Positions 51,514 through 61,568 are shown, numbered from the stretch's first letter. The stretch is 64,000 nt of DNA from Pseudomonadota bacterium (GCA_021849425.1 JAJZSY010000010.1:1-64000); one strand, 5' to 3'. Notes: generated by a model not told the origin, from the letters alone. Numbers and translations are program-made.

Positions 51514-52093
51514 GCGCACAGATCCGCGGGCACAACAGGTCAGTCCATCTGCCGGAACCACGCGGATTGTCTTCGCATTCGTTCTCGGGTTGGCGCTTCT
51601 GGCCGGCATCGCCTATGGCCAGACCCCACCCTCCGCGCCGTCCTTTACCGCAACAGATATCAAGGTCCTCAACAAACTGCTGACCTTCGTTCGTCCAGCG
51701 GTGAAAGGCGATGGCATCATCGCGATCGCGTATCGCCCCGGCAATGCGGCCTCGAAAGCCGACGCCGAGGCGATCGCAGCAACAATAGGCCATGGCATCA
51801 TGACGGGCACCGCCCATCTCCGACCGGTTCCGGTCCCAGCCAACCGGCTGATGGCAGGTGAATTCGACATCATAATTCCCGCTGACAGGGCTCCCATGCA
51901 GGAAGTCGCCGCGGCATGGGCCTCGCATCATGCGCTTTGTGTCACCTCACAAGTCGCACGGGTGCGGGCAGGAACGTGCACGCTTGGCATCGCATCGCGA
52001 CAACGGGTGACAATCGTCCTGAACACGAAAGCAGCGCGCCGCGCCAGGGTGGATTTTGCTGCCGCGCTGTTATTGATGATCGAGGAAGTATGA
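51497..52093 (+). CDS. YfiR/DUF4154-like periplasmic protein
   Basis: A 198-residue protein with a signal peptide (TRIVFAFVLGLALLAGIAYG/QTPP). The mature part IKVLNKLLTFVRPAVKGDGIIAIAYRPGNAASKADAEAIAATIG and the ending TLGIASRQRVTIVLNTKAARRARVDFAAALLLMIEEV follow the layout of YfiR-type proteins, which inhibit inner-membrane diguanylate cyclases from the periplasm; the resemblance is modest. The ATG at 51497 overlaps the end of the cyclic-di-GMP enzyme by 17 nt, and the stop overlaps the TonB-receptor ATG. The gene order enzyme, periplasmic regulator, TonB receptor supports the role. Confidence 0.6.
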   Translation: MPHTRERTDPRAQQVSPSAGTTRIVFAFVLGLALLAGIAYGQTPPSAPSFTATDIKVLNKLLTFVRPAVKGDGIIAIAYRPGNAASKADAEAIAATIGHGIMTGTAHLRPVPVPANRLMAGEFDIIIPADRAPMQEVAAAWASHHALCVTSQVARVRAGTCTLGIASRQRVTIVLNTKAARRARVDFAAALLLMIEEV

Positions 52094-54138
52094 TGCGGCA
52101 GCAACATCGCAGATCGGCTTGTGCGATCATTCAGCTGGCTCTGCTTGCGTCTCTGTCCCTGACGGGACGGGCCCATGCGCAGATCTTCCCGTTCGGTCAA
52201 CTGGAACAGGTGTTCGGCGCGCCGGTCACCGCAGCGGCCACGGGCACGCCGCTGCTGGCGCGCGATGCGCCGGCCAATGTGGTGATCATCACCCAACAGC
52301 AGATCCGGCGTTCGGGGGCGATTTCGATTCCCGGCGTTCTGCAGTATGTGACCGGACTCGACGTGCGCCCCTATACCCTCAACGCGCCGGAGGTCGGCGT
52401 GCGGACCTACAACCAGCCATACAATCCGCGCCTCCTCGTGCTGCTGAATGGCCGGCAGGTTTATCTCGACGAATTCGGCCACGTCGCCTGGAGTTCCATC
52501 CCGGTTCAACTCTCGGAAATCCGGCAGATCGAGGTCATCAAGGGGCCGGCAACCGCACTATATGGATTCAACGCCGTCGACGGTGTGATCAACATCGTGA
52601 CCTTCGATCCTCTCGATGATCGGGTAGACAGTGCCGAGGTCTATGGCGGCACCCAGAGCCAGTATGGAGCGTCGCTTGCCGGTACCGCCCATGTCGGGCG
52701 TATGGGCATTCGCCTCTCGGCGGGAAGCTATTCGGCCGATCCGAAATATACGACCGTCCTGCAACGGCCGGACGCCATCTCGCTGCTCAAGCCCCGGAAC
52801 GACGAGATTCATCTTGCGACCCGCACGGCGCTTACCCCCGGCGTCAGCCTGTATGCAAGCCTGAGCTACAGTTATGGCGAAATCCCGAGCGAGAGTTTCG
52901 CATCGGTTCTGAGCACGCTCTTCCTCTACACCAATTCGCAGCGAGTCGAGCTTGACGCGGATACAAGGATCGGGCGGATCAGCCTGAATGCCTATCGCAA
53001 CGGTTTGCGGGAAAATATCTTTGTCCCGTTCTTCACCCAGCCCAACAACCTGTTGCAGCAACGCGTCTATGTCTTGCAGGCTACCGACCTCATCAGGGCA
53101 TCACGCAACCACGTTATTCGGCTAAGCCTCGAATATCGCAACAACTCCGCCCACTCGCTGGACTTTCTCGGCGGAACAGCCAGCTATCAGGACATCGCCG
53201 CCGATGCGACATGGATGTGGCATGTAACACCGTCCATTTCCCTGACAAACGCGGTGCGGGTTGACGATCTCTGGCTCGGATATGACGGCGTGCCGATCCC
53301 GAATTCCGGCCTGACCGCGCAGCAGATCCGCCAGGGCGGGTTCGCAGCACTAAGCTTCAATTCCGGGCTCGTCTACAAGCCTACAAACATTGATACGCTC
53401 CGGCTGCTGCTCGGCCAGGGGGTGCAGGCGCCGAGTCTGATCGATTTCGGCCTGCAAGGAGCCGCGGGAGCGTTTGGTCTGGTGGGAGCCACCGGCAATC
53501 CATTTCTGCACCCGATGATCGTCGATAACGCCGAACTTGACTGGGATCGGCAACTCCCGGCCCTGCATTCAACACTCCATACGGCGCTTTTCATCCAGCG
53601 CGACCACGACATCATCACCTCGCCGGTCGGTGGCATCATCGTGCCGACGCCAGCAGCGCCCATCATTCTTGCGGCAGAAAATTCCGGCTGGTCCGAAGCG
53701 GGCGGGGGCGAAATCTCGCTGAAGGGCCACACGAGTTCAGGATGGCGTTGGTCGCTTGGATTTGCCTACGAAGACACATTCGAACGCAAAGTCGGCAATC
53801 GCCAGATTGTATTCGACAGCAACAGCAACCTGTTTTCGACCGTTCCACGCGACAGCGTTATTGCCCATGTCGGGCGCACCTGGGGCCACTTCGATATCGA
53901 TGCTTACGGCCGCTGGCAATCTTCTTATCGTGATATTTCCTTTACGACGGCCATGCTGAATTTTATTCCTGTAACGATCTCCAGCAACTTCACGCTCGAC
54001 GCGCGGGTGGCCTATCACCTGAGCAAACATGTCACCTTGTCGGTCGTCGGGCAGCAGCTCAACGCGATCCGTATTGCCTCGACACCAGGACCTTACACCA
54101 ACCGCCAGGTCATCATTGCGCTGACGGCCCGATATTGA
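52090..54138 (+). CDS. TonB-dependent outer-membrane receptor (third, unrelated to the paralogous pair)
   Basis: A 682-residue receptor with a signal peptide ending TGRAHA/QIFPFG. The plug begins ANVVIITQQQIRRSGAISIPGVLQYVTGLDV and continues LLVLLNGRQVYLDEFGHVAWSSIPVQLSEIRQIEVIKGPATALYGFNAVDGVINIVT, close to vitamin-B12/iron-receptor plugs. The barrel ends in IIALTARY. It lacks the QTVSAGEVSA segment of the 11-19 kb pair. It overlaps the YfiR-like gene by 4 nt and is probably part of a signalling triad with the cyclic-di-GMP enzyme. A 12-bp hairpin follows. The substrate is unknown. Confidence 0.88.
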   Translation: MMRQQHRRSACAIIQLALLASLSLTGRAHAQIFPFGQLEQVFGAPVTAAATGTPLLARDAPANVVIITQQQIRRSGAISIPGVLQYVTGLDVRPYTLNAPEVGVRTYNQPYNPRLLVLLNGRQVYLDEFGHVAWSSIPVQLSEIRQIEVIKGPATALYGFNAVDGVINIVTFDPLDDRVDSAEVYGGTQSQYGASLAGTAHVGRMGIRLSAGSYSADPKYTTVLQRPDAISLLKPRNDEIHLATRTALTPGVSLYASLSYSYGEIPSESFASVLSTLFLYTNSQRVELDADTRIGRISLNAYRNGLRENIFVPFFTQPNNLLQQRVYVLQATDLIRASRNHVIRLSLEYRNNSAHSLDFLGGTASYQDIAADATWMWHVTPSISLTNAVRVDDLWLGYDGVPIPNSGLTAQQIRQGGFAALSFNSGLVYKPTNIDTLRLLLGQGVQAPSLIDFGLQGAAGAFGLVGATGNPFLHPMIVDNAELDWDRQLPALHSTLHTALFIQRDHDIITSPVGGIIVPTPAAPIILAAENSGWSEAGGGEISLKGHTSSGWRWSLGFAYEDTFERKVGNRQIVFDSNSNLFSTVPRDSVIAHVGRTWGHFDIDAYGRWQSSYRDISFTTAMLNFIPVTISSNFTLDARVAYHLSKHVTLSVVGQQLNAIRIASTPGPYTNRQVIIALTARY

Positions 54139-54141
54139 GCG

Positions 54142-54179
54142 CCTGACCCTGATATGCGTTCTCGACCATCAGGGTCAGG
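54142..54179 (+). terminator. Hairpin after the third TonB receptor gene
   Basis: CCTGACCCTGAT (54142-54153) and ATCAGGGTCAGG (54168-54179) pair perfectly over 12 bp around a 14-nt loop, 4 nt after the stop. No T-run follows. It separates this unit from the convergent gshA. Confidence 0.5.
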
Positions 54180-54284
54180 GAAGCCGCAACCACCCCTCCG
54201 GAACTACCGAGCCGCTCTCAACACCGTCGGCCGGCGGAGGGGCGGCGCGTGGATAACCATCCCCACCCTACGCCCGGGACAGCG

Positions 54285-55661
54285 TCAGAGTTCAGCTTCG
54301 GTGAAAATGCGGGTGGTGTCGCCGTGCCAGGCGCCGTGATAGCGGCCAAGCCAGTATTCGGCCTGGGTCGGCCCACCATTGGCGATTGCCTCAAGCGGGG
54401 CGAGGTAGATGCGCTCGTCCTCGCCCTTGTCGTTCGTTCGCGCGCGCGACTTCAGCCCCCCGGCAGCAATTGCGATAACGTCGCGCGCGAGGTCGCGCAG
54501 GGTGCCCGCGCCCAGCGCAATATCCAGACCATGACGAGGCACCTCCTCGCGCAGATGGACGATCTGCTCGTAGGAGAGGTCACGGATCAGGGCACAGGCT
54601 GAATCAAGCGCCGCGTCATCGTAGAACAGACCGGTCCAGAGGGCGGGCTGGGCCAGAAGCATCGCCGGATTGCCGGCATCAGCGCCGCGGGTCTCGATGA
54701 AGCGCTTGAGGCGGACATCGGGAAAGGTTGTGGTGGTATGATCGGCAAAATCACCGATCGTGGCCGGCTCAGCGCCGAGCCCATCGAGCCGTCCGGCGAT
54801 GAAGTCACGGAAAGACTTGCCGGAGACGTCGATATACCGGCCGTCCCGGTAGACGAAATACATCGGAATATCGAGCATGTAGTCGGCATAGCGCTCGAAG
54901 CCGAACCCGTTCTCGAAGACCATTCGCGGAATGCCGGCGCGCGCATTATCGGTATCGAGCCAGACATGGGCGCGATTGGAGAGCAGACCGCTCGGCTTGC
55001 CCTCGACGAAGGGGCCATTGGCGAAGAGCGCCGTGGCGAGCGGCTGCAAGGCGAGGCCGACGCGCATCTTCTTCACCATGTCGGCCTCGGAGGAAAAATC
55101 GAGATTGGCCTGAACGGTGCAGGTGCGGAGCATCATGTCGAGCCCGCGCGCGCCAACCTTCTGCATGTAGGCGCGCATGATGGCGTAGCGGCCCTTGGGC
55201 ATCCAGTCGAAATCCGCGCGCCGCGCCGTCGGGTGAAAGCCGAGCGGCGCGAAGCCGAGGCCGAGCGTGTCGCCGATGCGGTGGACACGGGCGATATGGT
55301 CGTCAATCTCCCGCTTCGTCTCGTGGATCGAGGCGAGCGGGGCGCCGGACAGCTCGAACTGGCCGCCGGGTTCGAGGGAGATGGAGAACCCCCTGCCCTT
55401 CAGGCCAATCGGGTTGCCGGAATCGAGGATGGGCTCGATCCCCTCGTCGGCGGCGACCGAGTCGAGCACGGCGCGAATGCCGTCCGGCGCGTAGGGCGGC
55501 GGAGCAAAATTGTCGCGGCGGAAGCCGAAGCTCTCGTGTTCGGTGCCGACGCGGAAATCGGCTGGCGGCTTGCAGCCCGCGGCAAACCAGTCGGCGAGTT
55601 GCCGGGCTGCGGGCTGAGCGGGATCGATCGGGGTGGCGTCGGCCTCTCCGGGGTTGGACAA
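54285..55661 (-). CDS. gshA: Glutamate-cysteine ligase, plant/alphaproteobacterial type
   Basis: A 458-residue enzyme joining glutamate and cysteine in the first step of glutathione synthesis. The family segments are RVGTEHESFGFRRDNFAPPPY, LEPGGQFELSGAPLASIHETKREIDDHI, LGFHPTARRADFDWMPKGRYAIMRAYM, MMLRTCTVQANLDFSSEADMVKKMRVGLALQPLATALFANGPF and ETRGADAGNP. The length and motifs match the alphaproteobacterial group rather than E. coli GshA. Its start is 15 nt past the stop of rsmE on the same strand, forming a small operon. Confidence 0.95.
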   Translation of the reverse strand: MSNPGEADATPIDPAQPAARQLADWFAAGCKPPADFRVGTEHESFGFRRDNFAPPPYAPDGIRAVLDSVAADEGIEPILDSGNPIGLKGRGFSISLEPGGQFELSGAPLASIHETKREIDDHIARVHRIGDTLGLGFAPLGFHPTARRADFDWMPKGRYAIMRAYMQKVGARGLDMMLRTCTVQANLDFSSEADMVKKMRVGLALQPLATALFANGPFVEGKPSGLLSNRAHVWLDTDNARAGIPRMVFENGFGFERYADYMLDIPMYFVYRDGRYIDVSGKSFRDFIAGRLDGLGAEPATIGDFADHTTTTFPDVRLKRFIETRGADAGNPAMLLAQPALWTGLFYDDAALDSACALIRDLSYEQIVHLREEVPRHGLDIALGAGTLRDLARDVIAIAAGGLKSRARTNDKGEDERIYLAPLEAIANGGPTQAEYWLGRYHGAWHGDTTRIFTEAEL

Positions 55662-55676
55662 ATTCGGCTCCTGAAA

Positions 55677-56393
55677 TCAGCTGGGCGCGGAACCCGCGAG
55701 CAGGCGCGCGAGCCCGGCGATGGCGGCGGTTTCGGCGCGCAGGATGCGCGGTCCGAGTGTTACCGATGACACAAACGCATGGCGGGCCATCGCGTCAAGC
55801 TCTTCCGGCGCAAAGCCGCCTTCGGGACCGACAAGAAGCGCGTGGGGTTGCAACGGATCGACCGGCGACAGGGGGGCGGCGTGGCGGCGCTCGGCAGCAA
55901 CGAAAAGGCGGCGAGACGGCGGAAAGGCGGCGAGAAAACCCGCGAGCGGGAGCGGCTCGGCGATTGCGGGGATGGTCAGGCGCTCGGACTGTTCAGCCGC
56001 CTCGGTGGCGATGGCGGCGAGGCGGTCGGCGCGCAGCCTTGCAGGCTGGGTGCGGGCCGTGAGCACGGGAACGAGGCGGGAGACGCCGAGTTCTGTGGCC
56101 TTTTCGACGACGAGTTCGGTCATGTCACGCCGGATCGGGGCGAAGCAGAGCCAGCAATCGGGCTCGGGCGCAGGGGCGCGGGTCCGTTCGCCAATCACGA
56201 GATGGACGGAGCGGCGGTCGAGCCGGTCGATAGAAGCGGCGAATTCGCCGGATTCGACATTAAAGACCAGCAGCCGGTCGCCGGCGCGGCGGCGCATGAC
56301 CGCCCCGAGATAGTGCGCCTGGGCTTCCGATGTGGCAAGGGTTGCGCCGGGCGACAGTGGCAAGGGAAGGTGCAAACGGATGAGCGAGGCCAT
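55677..56393 (-). CDS. rsmE: 16S rRNA m3U1498 methyltransferase
   Basis: A 238-residue SPOUT methyltransferase. The PUA-like N-terminal segment includes SEAQAHYLGAVMRRRAGDRLLVF, followed by the family motif CFAPIRRDMTELVVEKATELGVSRLVPVLTART and the knot motifs LVGPEGGFAPEELDAM and TLGPRILRAETAAIAGLARLL. The minus-strand start at 56393 overlaps the divergent ubiA gene by 14 bp. It leads into gshA. Confidence 0.93.
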   Translation of the reverse strand: MASLIRLHLPLPLSPGATLATSEAQAHYLGAVMRRRAGDRLLVFNVESGEFAASIDRLDRRSVHLVIGERTRAPAPEPDCWLCFAPIRRDMTELVVEKATELGVSRLVPVLTARTQPARLRADRLAAIATEAAEQSERLTIPAIAEPLPLAGFLAAFPPSRRLFVAAERRHAAPLSPVDPLQPHALLVGPEGGFAPEELDAMARHAFVSSVTLGPRILRAETAAIAGLARLLAGSAPS

Positions 56394-57309
56394 GAGCGAC
56401 CCTGTAGCAGGCGGAACGCGTTTTACCGATATCCGGGCCGGAGGATGGGTGGCACGACTGCCGGCGCGATTCCGGCCTTTGGCACTGCTGGCGCGACTGG
56501 ACCGGCCGATCGGCGTGTGGCTGCTGTTCCTGCCGGGGCTCTGGAGCATCCTGCTGGCGCAAGTGGGCGCGTGGACCAGCCTCGGCCTGGTCGCGCTGTT
56601 TGCCTTGGGCGCCATCGTGATGCGGGCGGCCGGGTGCGTGGTGAACGATTTATGGGACCGCAAGCTCGACCGGCTTGTGGCGCGGACGGCGGGGCGGCCG
56701 CTGGCCTCCGGCACGGTGTCGGTCCCCGTGGCATTGGGGTTTCTGCTCCTTCTGCTGCTGGCGGGGCTGACGATCCTGCTGATGCTGGGGCGGACAGCAC
56801 AAATTCTCGGCGTCGTCTCGCTGGTGCTGGTGGCGCTTTATCCCGCGGCGAAGCGGGTGACCTGGTGGCCGCAGGTGATGCTCGGCTTCACCTTCGGCTG
56901 GGGCGCGCCGATGGGCTATGCCGCGGCGCACGGCGCGCTGGGCTGGCCGGTGCTGCCGCTCTATGCCGGGACGATTTTGTGGATTCTCGGCTATGACACG
57001 ATCTACGCGCATCAGGACCGCGAGGACGATGCGCTGGCGGGCATCAAGTCATCCGCGCTCAGGCTCGGCGGACGCACGCGGCTGTGGGTCGCGCTGTGGT
57101 ATTCTGGAACGATCGCGCTGATCGCCGCCGCGATGGCGATGGCCGGGATGGGGCGGGACGCGATGATCGCGCTGGCGCTGCCGGGCGCACTGCTGGCCTG
57201 GCAGGTGGCACGGCTCGATATCGATGACCCGGCGCGCTGCCTCGCGCTGTTCAGGCTGAACCGATGGGTCGGGCTGCTGGTGGGCCTGGCGATGCTGATC
57301 GGGCGATGA
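56380..57309 (+). CDS. ubiA: 4-hydroxybenzoate octaprenyltransferase
   Basis: A 309-residue membrane prenyltransferase of ubiquinone synthesis. It has the two Asp-rich motifs: CVVNDLWDRKLDRLVARTAGRPLASG near residue 87 and GYDTIYAHQDREDDALAGIKSSALRLG near residue 207, and about nine helices. The ATG at 56380 lies inside the first codons of the opposite-strand rsmE; the ATG at 56392 is a second choice. The following methyltransferase overlaps by 4 nt. Confidence 0.93.
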   Translation: MSEAMSDPVAGGTRFTDIRAGGWVARLPARFRPLALLARLDRPIGVWLLFLPGLWSILLAQVGAWTSLGLVALFALGAIVMRAAGCVVNDLWDRKLDRLVARTAGRPLASGTVSVPVALGFLLLLLLAGLTILLMLGRTAQILGVVSLVLVALYPAAKRVTWWPQVMLGFTFGWGAPMGYAAAHGALGWPVLPLYAGTILWILGYDTIYAHQDREDDALAGIKSSALRLGGRTRLWVALWYSGTIALIAAAMAMAGMGRDAMIALALPGALLAWQVARLDIDDPARCLALFRLNRWVGLLVGLAMLIGR

Positions 57310-57950
57310 AGGACGCGGCCGCCTTCATTCGCGCGAGCACGGCGCGCGCAGCACCGGCGCTGGTGCCGGAAATCGAACTGCATCTGGCCACCGAAATCAC
57401 GCCGATCTGGCAGGCGACCGAAGCATTCCTGGCGGAGACCGGCATTGCGCCGCCCTACTGGGCCTTCGCCTGGCCGGGCTCGATCGCACTGGCGCGGCAT
57501 GTGCTCGACCACCCGGAGAGCGTGCGCGGCAGGCGGGTGATGGATTTCGCCGCCGGCTCGGGCCTCGCCGCGATCGCCGCGGTGAAGGCGGGGGCGGCGC
57601 GGGTGACGGCGGTGGAGATCGACCTGGTGGCGGGGGCGGCGATCGGGCTGAACGCGGCGGTGAACGACGTTGCGGTCGAGATCGTGATCGGGGATGTCAC
57701 CGGCAGTCTGCCGGCGCAGGATCTCATTCTCTGCGGGGATGTCTGCTATGAGAAACCGATGACCGCGCATATCTGGCCGTGGCTGCAGCGCTGCGCGGCG
57801 CAGGCAGACGTATGGATTGCCGATCCCGGCCGAGCCTATGTGCCGCGGGCAGGGCTGGTTGAATTCGGACGCTGCACGGTTCCGACCCTGCACGAACTCG
57901 AAAGCAGAGTCGCGCGAGAGACCGTATTGTACCGGATCGCGAACGCTTGA
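57306..57950 (+). CDS. Class-I methyltransferase, ETF-beta lysine methyltransferase-like
   Basis: A 214-residue SAM-dependent methyltransferase: LATEITPIWQATEAFLAETGIAPPYWAFAWPGSIALARHVLDHPESVRGRRVMDFAAGSGLAAIAAVKAGAARVTAVEIDLVAGAAIGLNA, with motif I FAAGSGLAAIAA. It resembles PrmA/ETFBKMT-type protein lysine methyltransferases of alphaproteobacteria. The ATG overlaps the ubiA stop. The substrate is possibly the ETF beta subunit; not provable here. Confidence 0.8.
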   Translation: MKDAAAFIRASTARAAPALVPEIELHLATEITPIWQATEAFLAETGIAPPYWAFAWPGSIALARHVLDHPESVRGRRVMDFAAGSGLAAIAAVKAGAARVTAVEIDLVAGAAIGLNAAVNDVAVEIVIGDVTGSLPAQDLILCGDVCYEKPMTAHIWPWLQRCAAQADVWIADPGRAYVPRAGLVEFGRCTVPTLHELESRVARETVLYRIANA

Positions 57951-58055
57951 CAGTGAATTGACCCTCGCCACCTCGGGGACTAAGCAGGTGCAGCATTTCA
58001 ATTTCGTCATGTGGCGATACTCGGTTCCCGTCATGCGACGACCGTCAGAAAGGTG

Positions 58056-58496
58056 ATGACGAACATGCAGGATGTGCGTGAAGCGCTCATGCAGGGGCGC
58101 AACTCGGCGGGCGGAACGGTCCGCCGCCCCCTGTCGCCCCATCTTCAGGTCTATCGTCCGCAGATCACCTCCACCCTGTCGATCCTGCACCGGATCACCG
58201 GAGTTGCGCTGTCCGCCGGGGCAATCCTGCTGTCGCTCTGGCTCGCGGCGGCGGCGACCTCGTCCGGCGCGTTTTCCGTGGCACAGGCGATCGTCGGCTC
58301 GGTGCTCGGCATGATCGTGCTGTTCGGCTTCACGCTCGCCCTCTTCTACCATTTCTGCAACGGCATCCGGCATCTGCTCTGGGATGCCGGGTTCGGCTTC
58401 GATCTTCCGAGCGTGCATCGCTCGGGCAAGGCCGTGGTGCTCGCGGCGGCAGGTCTGACGGTTCTGGCATGGCTGATCGGGCTGGTGGTGCTGTGA
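58056..58496 (+). CDS. sdhC: Succinate dehydrogenase cytochrome b556 subunit
   Basis: A 146-residue membrane subunit. RPLSPHLQVYRPQITSTLSILHRITGVALSAGA (the SIxHRxTG motif) and ALFYHFCNGIRHLLWDAGFGFD (the HxxxGIRHLxWD motif with the axial heme His) are diagnostic. It anchors SdhA and SdhB, and with SdhD binds quinone and heme. A weak candidate promoter (TTGACC at 57958-57963, TAAGCA at 57981-57986) lies upstream. Start at ATG 58056; 58065 is an alternative. Confidence 0.95.
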   Translation: MTNMQDVREALMQGRNSAGGTVRRPLSPHLQVYRPQITSTLSILHRITGVALSAGAILLSLWLAAAATSSGAFSVAQAIVGSVLGMIVLFGFTLALFYHFCNGIRHLLWDAGFGFDLPSVHRSGKAVVLAAAGLTVLAWLIGLVVL

Positions 58497-58531
58497 GCGC
58501 CGGGGGACAGGCTGGTGAAGGAGTTTCATCG

Positions 58532-58909
58532 ATGAAGATCATGCGGTCCGCACTTGGCCGCGCGCGGGGCATGGGCGCCGCCAAGGCCGGCGTGCATCAC
58601 TGGTGGGCGCAGCGGCTGACCGCCCTGGCCCTGCTGCCGCTCGCGCTCTACGCCGTGCTGTCGGTGCTGCTGCTCAAGGGCGCGACCCAGGCCGAAATGC
58701 TGCGCTACATGGCCGAGCCCTGGAACGGGGTACTGTTCCTCGCCCTGGTGATCGCGCTGTTCTATCACCTGCAGCTGGGTTTGCAGGTCGTGATCGAGGA
58801 CTACATCCGCTCCGAGGGCAAGCGGCTCACGGTCATGCTCGCGATGCGGGCGACGGCCGGGTTCTTCGGTCTGCTGGCCGTCATCTCGGTTCTGAAACTG
58901 TCCTTCTGA
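58532..58909 (+). CDS. sdhD: Succinate dehydrogenase membrane anchor subunit
   Basis: A 125-residue three-helix anchor: [36 protein letters not shown] (the conserved HHWWxQRxTA segment), then [32 protein letters not shown] with the quinone/heme region. GAAGGAG precedes the ATG. It lies 35 nt after sdhC and 22 nt before sdhA. Confidence 0.94.
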   Translation: MKIMRSALGRARGMGAAKAGVHHWWAQRLTALALLPLALYAVLSVLLLKGATQAEMLRYMAEPWNGVLFLALVIALFYHLQLGLQVVIEDYIRSEGKRLTVMLAMRATAGFFGLLAVISVLKLSF

Positions 58910-58931
58910 CCCGCCTGGGGAAAACATCGTC

Positions 58932-60743
58932 ATGAACGCAATGTCGAAGCCGTCGCTCGGCGCCTATACGATCATCGATCATACCTATGACGTCATCGTC
59001 GTCGGCGCCGGCGGGTCCGGCCTGCGGGCGACGCTCGGCATGGGCCAGGCCGGGCTCAAGACCGCCTGCATCAGCAAGGTGTTCCCGACCCGCAGCCACA
59101 CCGTCGCCGCGCAGGGCGGCATCGGCGCAGCACTCGGCAATATGGAGCCGGACGACTGGCGCTGGCACATGTATGATACGGTCAAGGGCTCGGACTGGCT
59201 CGGCGACCAGGACGCCATCGAATACATGTGCCGCGAGGCGATTCCGGCGATCCATGAGCTGGAGCATTTCGGCGTGCCGTTCAGCCGCACCGAGGACGGC
59301 AAGATCTACCAGCGGCCGTTCGGCGGGCACATGAAGGATTTCGGCCAGGCGCCGGTTCGCCGCGCCTGCGCCGCCGCCGACCGCACCGGCCACGCCATCC
59401 TGCACACGCTGTATCAGCAGAGCCTGAAGGCGGATGTGGAGTTCTTCGTCGAGTATTTCGCGACCGACCTCATCATGGATGACGAGGGCGCGTGCCGCGG
59501 CGTTATGGCCTGGTGCCTGGAGGACGGGACGATCCACCGCTTCCGCGCGCAGCTCGTGGTGCTGGCGACCGGCGGCTATGGCCGCGCCTATCTCTCCTGC
59601 ACCTCGGCGCATACCTGCACCGGCGATGGCGGCGGCATGGCGCTGCGCGCCGGGCTGCCGATGCAGGACATGGAGTTCGTGCAGTTCCACCCGACGGGCA
59701 TCTTCCCGGCCGGCTGCCTGATCACCGAGGGCGCGCGCGGCGAGGGCGGCTACCTGACCAACGCCGAGGGCGAGCGCTTCATGGAGCGCTACGCACCGAC
59801 GGCGAAGGACCTCGCCTCGCGCGACGTGGTCTCGCGCTCGATGACGATCGAGATCATGGAAGGGCGCGGCTGCGGGCCGAACAAGGACCACATCCTGCTG
59901 CACCTCGAAGGGTTGAAGCCGGAGCAGCTGCATGAGCGGCTGCCGGGGATTTCGGAAACGGCGCGGGTGTTCGCCGGCGTCGACGTGACCAAGGCGCCGA
60001 TCCCGGTGCTGCCGACCGTGCACTACAACATGGGCGGCATTCCGACGAATTATCGCGCCGAGGTGCTGCGCCCGACGAAGGACAATCCGGACGCGATCGT
60101 GCCGGGGCTGATGGCGGTGGGCGAGGCGGCGTGCGTTTCGGTGCACGGCGCGAACCGGCTCGGCACCAACTCGCTGCTCGATCTCGTGGTGTTCGGCCGC
60201 GCGGCGGCGCATCAGGCGGCGAAGGTGGTGACGCCGGGGGCAACCCAGCCAGCCCTGCCGACCCGCGCCGGCGAGGCCTCGCTCGACCGGCTGGACGCGA
60301 CGCGTCACGCCAAGGGCGGCACCACCGTCGCCGCACTCCGCGACCAGATGCAGCGGACCATGCAGAACCACGCCGCGGTGTTCCGCAACTCCAAGACGCT
60401 GAAGGAAGGTGTGGCAAAGATGTCCGGCCTCTGGCAGGGGCTGAAGGACATCTCGATCGCCGATCGCGGGCTGATCTGGAATTCGGACCTGATGGAAGCG
60501 CTGGAGCTGCACAACCTCATGGGCAACGCCATCACCACCATGGCCTCGGCCGAAGCCCGGCACGAGAGCCGCGGGGCGCACGCGCATGACGACTTCCCCG
60601 AGCGCGAAGACGCCGAGTGGATGAAGCATTCGCTCGCCCATTGCACGGATGAGGGCGAGGTGGCGCTCGATTATCGCCCGGTGCGGATGCAGACGCTGAC
60701 CAATGACGTTTCGGTGTTCCCGCCGAAGAAGCGCGTCTACTGA
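58932..60743 (+). CDS. sdhA: Succinate dehydrogenase flavoprotein subunit
   Basis: A 603-residue FAD subunit that oxidises succinate. The FAD-binding [23 protein letters not shown] begins at residue 20, and His56 in [18 protein letters not shown] is the covalent-FAD His. The catalytic region [54 protein letters not shown] is complete, and [17 protein letters not shown] follows. The length matches the family. Confidence 0.97.
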   Translation: MNAMSKPSLGAYTIIDHTYDVIVVGAGGSGLRATLGMGQAGLKTACISKVFPTRSHTVAAQGGIGAALGNMEPDDWRWHMYDTVKGSDWLGDQDAIEYMCREAIPAIHELEHFGVPFSRTEDGKIYQRPFGGHMKDFGQAPVRRACAAADRTGHAILHTLYQQSLKADVEFFVEYFATDLIMDDEGACRGVMAWCLEDGTIHRFRAQLVVLATGGYGRAYLSCTSAHTCTGDGGGMALRAGLPMQDMEFVQFHPTGIFPAGCLITEGARGEGGYLTNAEGERFMERYAPTAKDLASRDVVSRSMTIEIMEGRGCGPNKDHILLHLEGLKPEQLHERLPGISETARVFAGVDVTKAPIPVLPTVHYNMGGIPTNYRAEVLRPTKDNPDAIVPGLMAVGEAACVSVHGANRLGTNSLLDLVVFGRAAAHQAAKVVTPGATQPALPTRAGEASLDRLDATRHAKGGTTVAALRDQMQRTMQNHAAVFRNSKTLKEGVAKMSGLWQGLKDISIADRGLIWNSDLMEALELHNLMGNAITTMASAEARHESRGAHAHDDFPEREDAEWMKHSLAHCTDEGEVALDYRPVRMQTLTNDVSVFPPKKRVY

Positions 60744-60759
60744 GAAAGGGTTTCGAACC

Positions 60760-61542
60760 ATGGCCGAACTGACCCTCCCGAAGAACAGCCGCGTGACCCA
60801 GGGCAAGACCTACAAGGCCGAGCCGGGGGCAACCCGGGTGAAGAGCTTCAAGGTGTATCGCTGGAACCCGGACGAGGATGCCAATCCGCGCGCCGATACC
60901 TACGAGATCGACCTCGACAAGTGCGGGCCGATGGTGCTGGACGCGCTGATCAAGATCAAGAACGAGATCGATCCCACACTCACCTTCCGCCGCTCCTGCC
61001 GCGAGGGCATCTGCGGCTCCTGCGCGATGAATATCGACGGGACCAACACGCTCGCCTGCCTCAAGCCGATCGAGGAGGTGAAGGAGGCGGTGAACATCAA
61101 CCCGCTGCCGCACATGCCGGTGGTCAAGGACCTCGTGCCCGACCTCAACCAGGCCTATGCGCAGTATCGCTCGATCGAGCCCTGGCTGCAGGCCGAGACG
61201 CCGCCGCCGCCGGATGGCGAGCGCAAGCAGAGCGTCGAGGAACGCGCGGAGCTGGACGGGCTGTGGGAATGCATCCTGTGCTTCTGCTGCACCACCTCCT
61301 GCCCCTCCTACTGGTGGAACGGCGACCGCTATCTCGGCCCGGCCGTGCTCATGGCGGCGTATCGGTGGATCGCCGATTCGCGCGACGAGGCGACCGGCAA
61401 GCGGCTCGACGCGCTTGAGGATCCGTTCAAGCTCTATCGCTGCCATACGATCATGAACTGCACGCAGACCTGCCCGAAAGGGCTGAACCCCGCGAAAGCG
61501 ATCGGCAAAATCAAGCAGATGATGGCCGAACGCCAGGGCTGA
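60760..61542 (+). CDS. sdhB: Succinate dehydrogenase iron-sulphur subunit
   Basis: A 260-residue subunit with all three clusters: [2Fe-2S] in [22 protein letters not shown], [4Fe-4S] in [16 protein letters not shown], and [3Fe-4S] in [28 protein letters not shown] precedes the ATG. It is the last gene of sdhCDAB and is followed by an intrinsic terminator. Confidence 0.97.
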   Translation: MAELTLPKNSRVTQGKTYKAEPGATRVKSFKVYRWNPDEDANPRADTYEIDLDKCGPMVLDALIKIKNEIDPTLTFRRSCREGICGSCAMNIDGTNTLACLKPIEEVKEAVNINPLPHMPVVKDLVPDLNQAYAQYRSIEPWLQAETPPPPDGERKQSVEERAELDGLWECILCFCCTTSCPSYWWNGDRYLGPAVLMAAYRWIADSRDEATGKRLDALEDPFKLYRCHTIMNCTQTCPKGLNPAKAIGKIKQMMAERQG

Positions 61543-61568
61543 CCCCGGCACGCCTGCGGATCGGGAAA

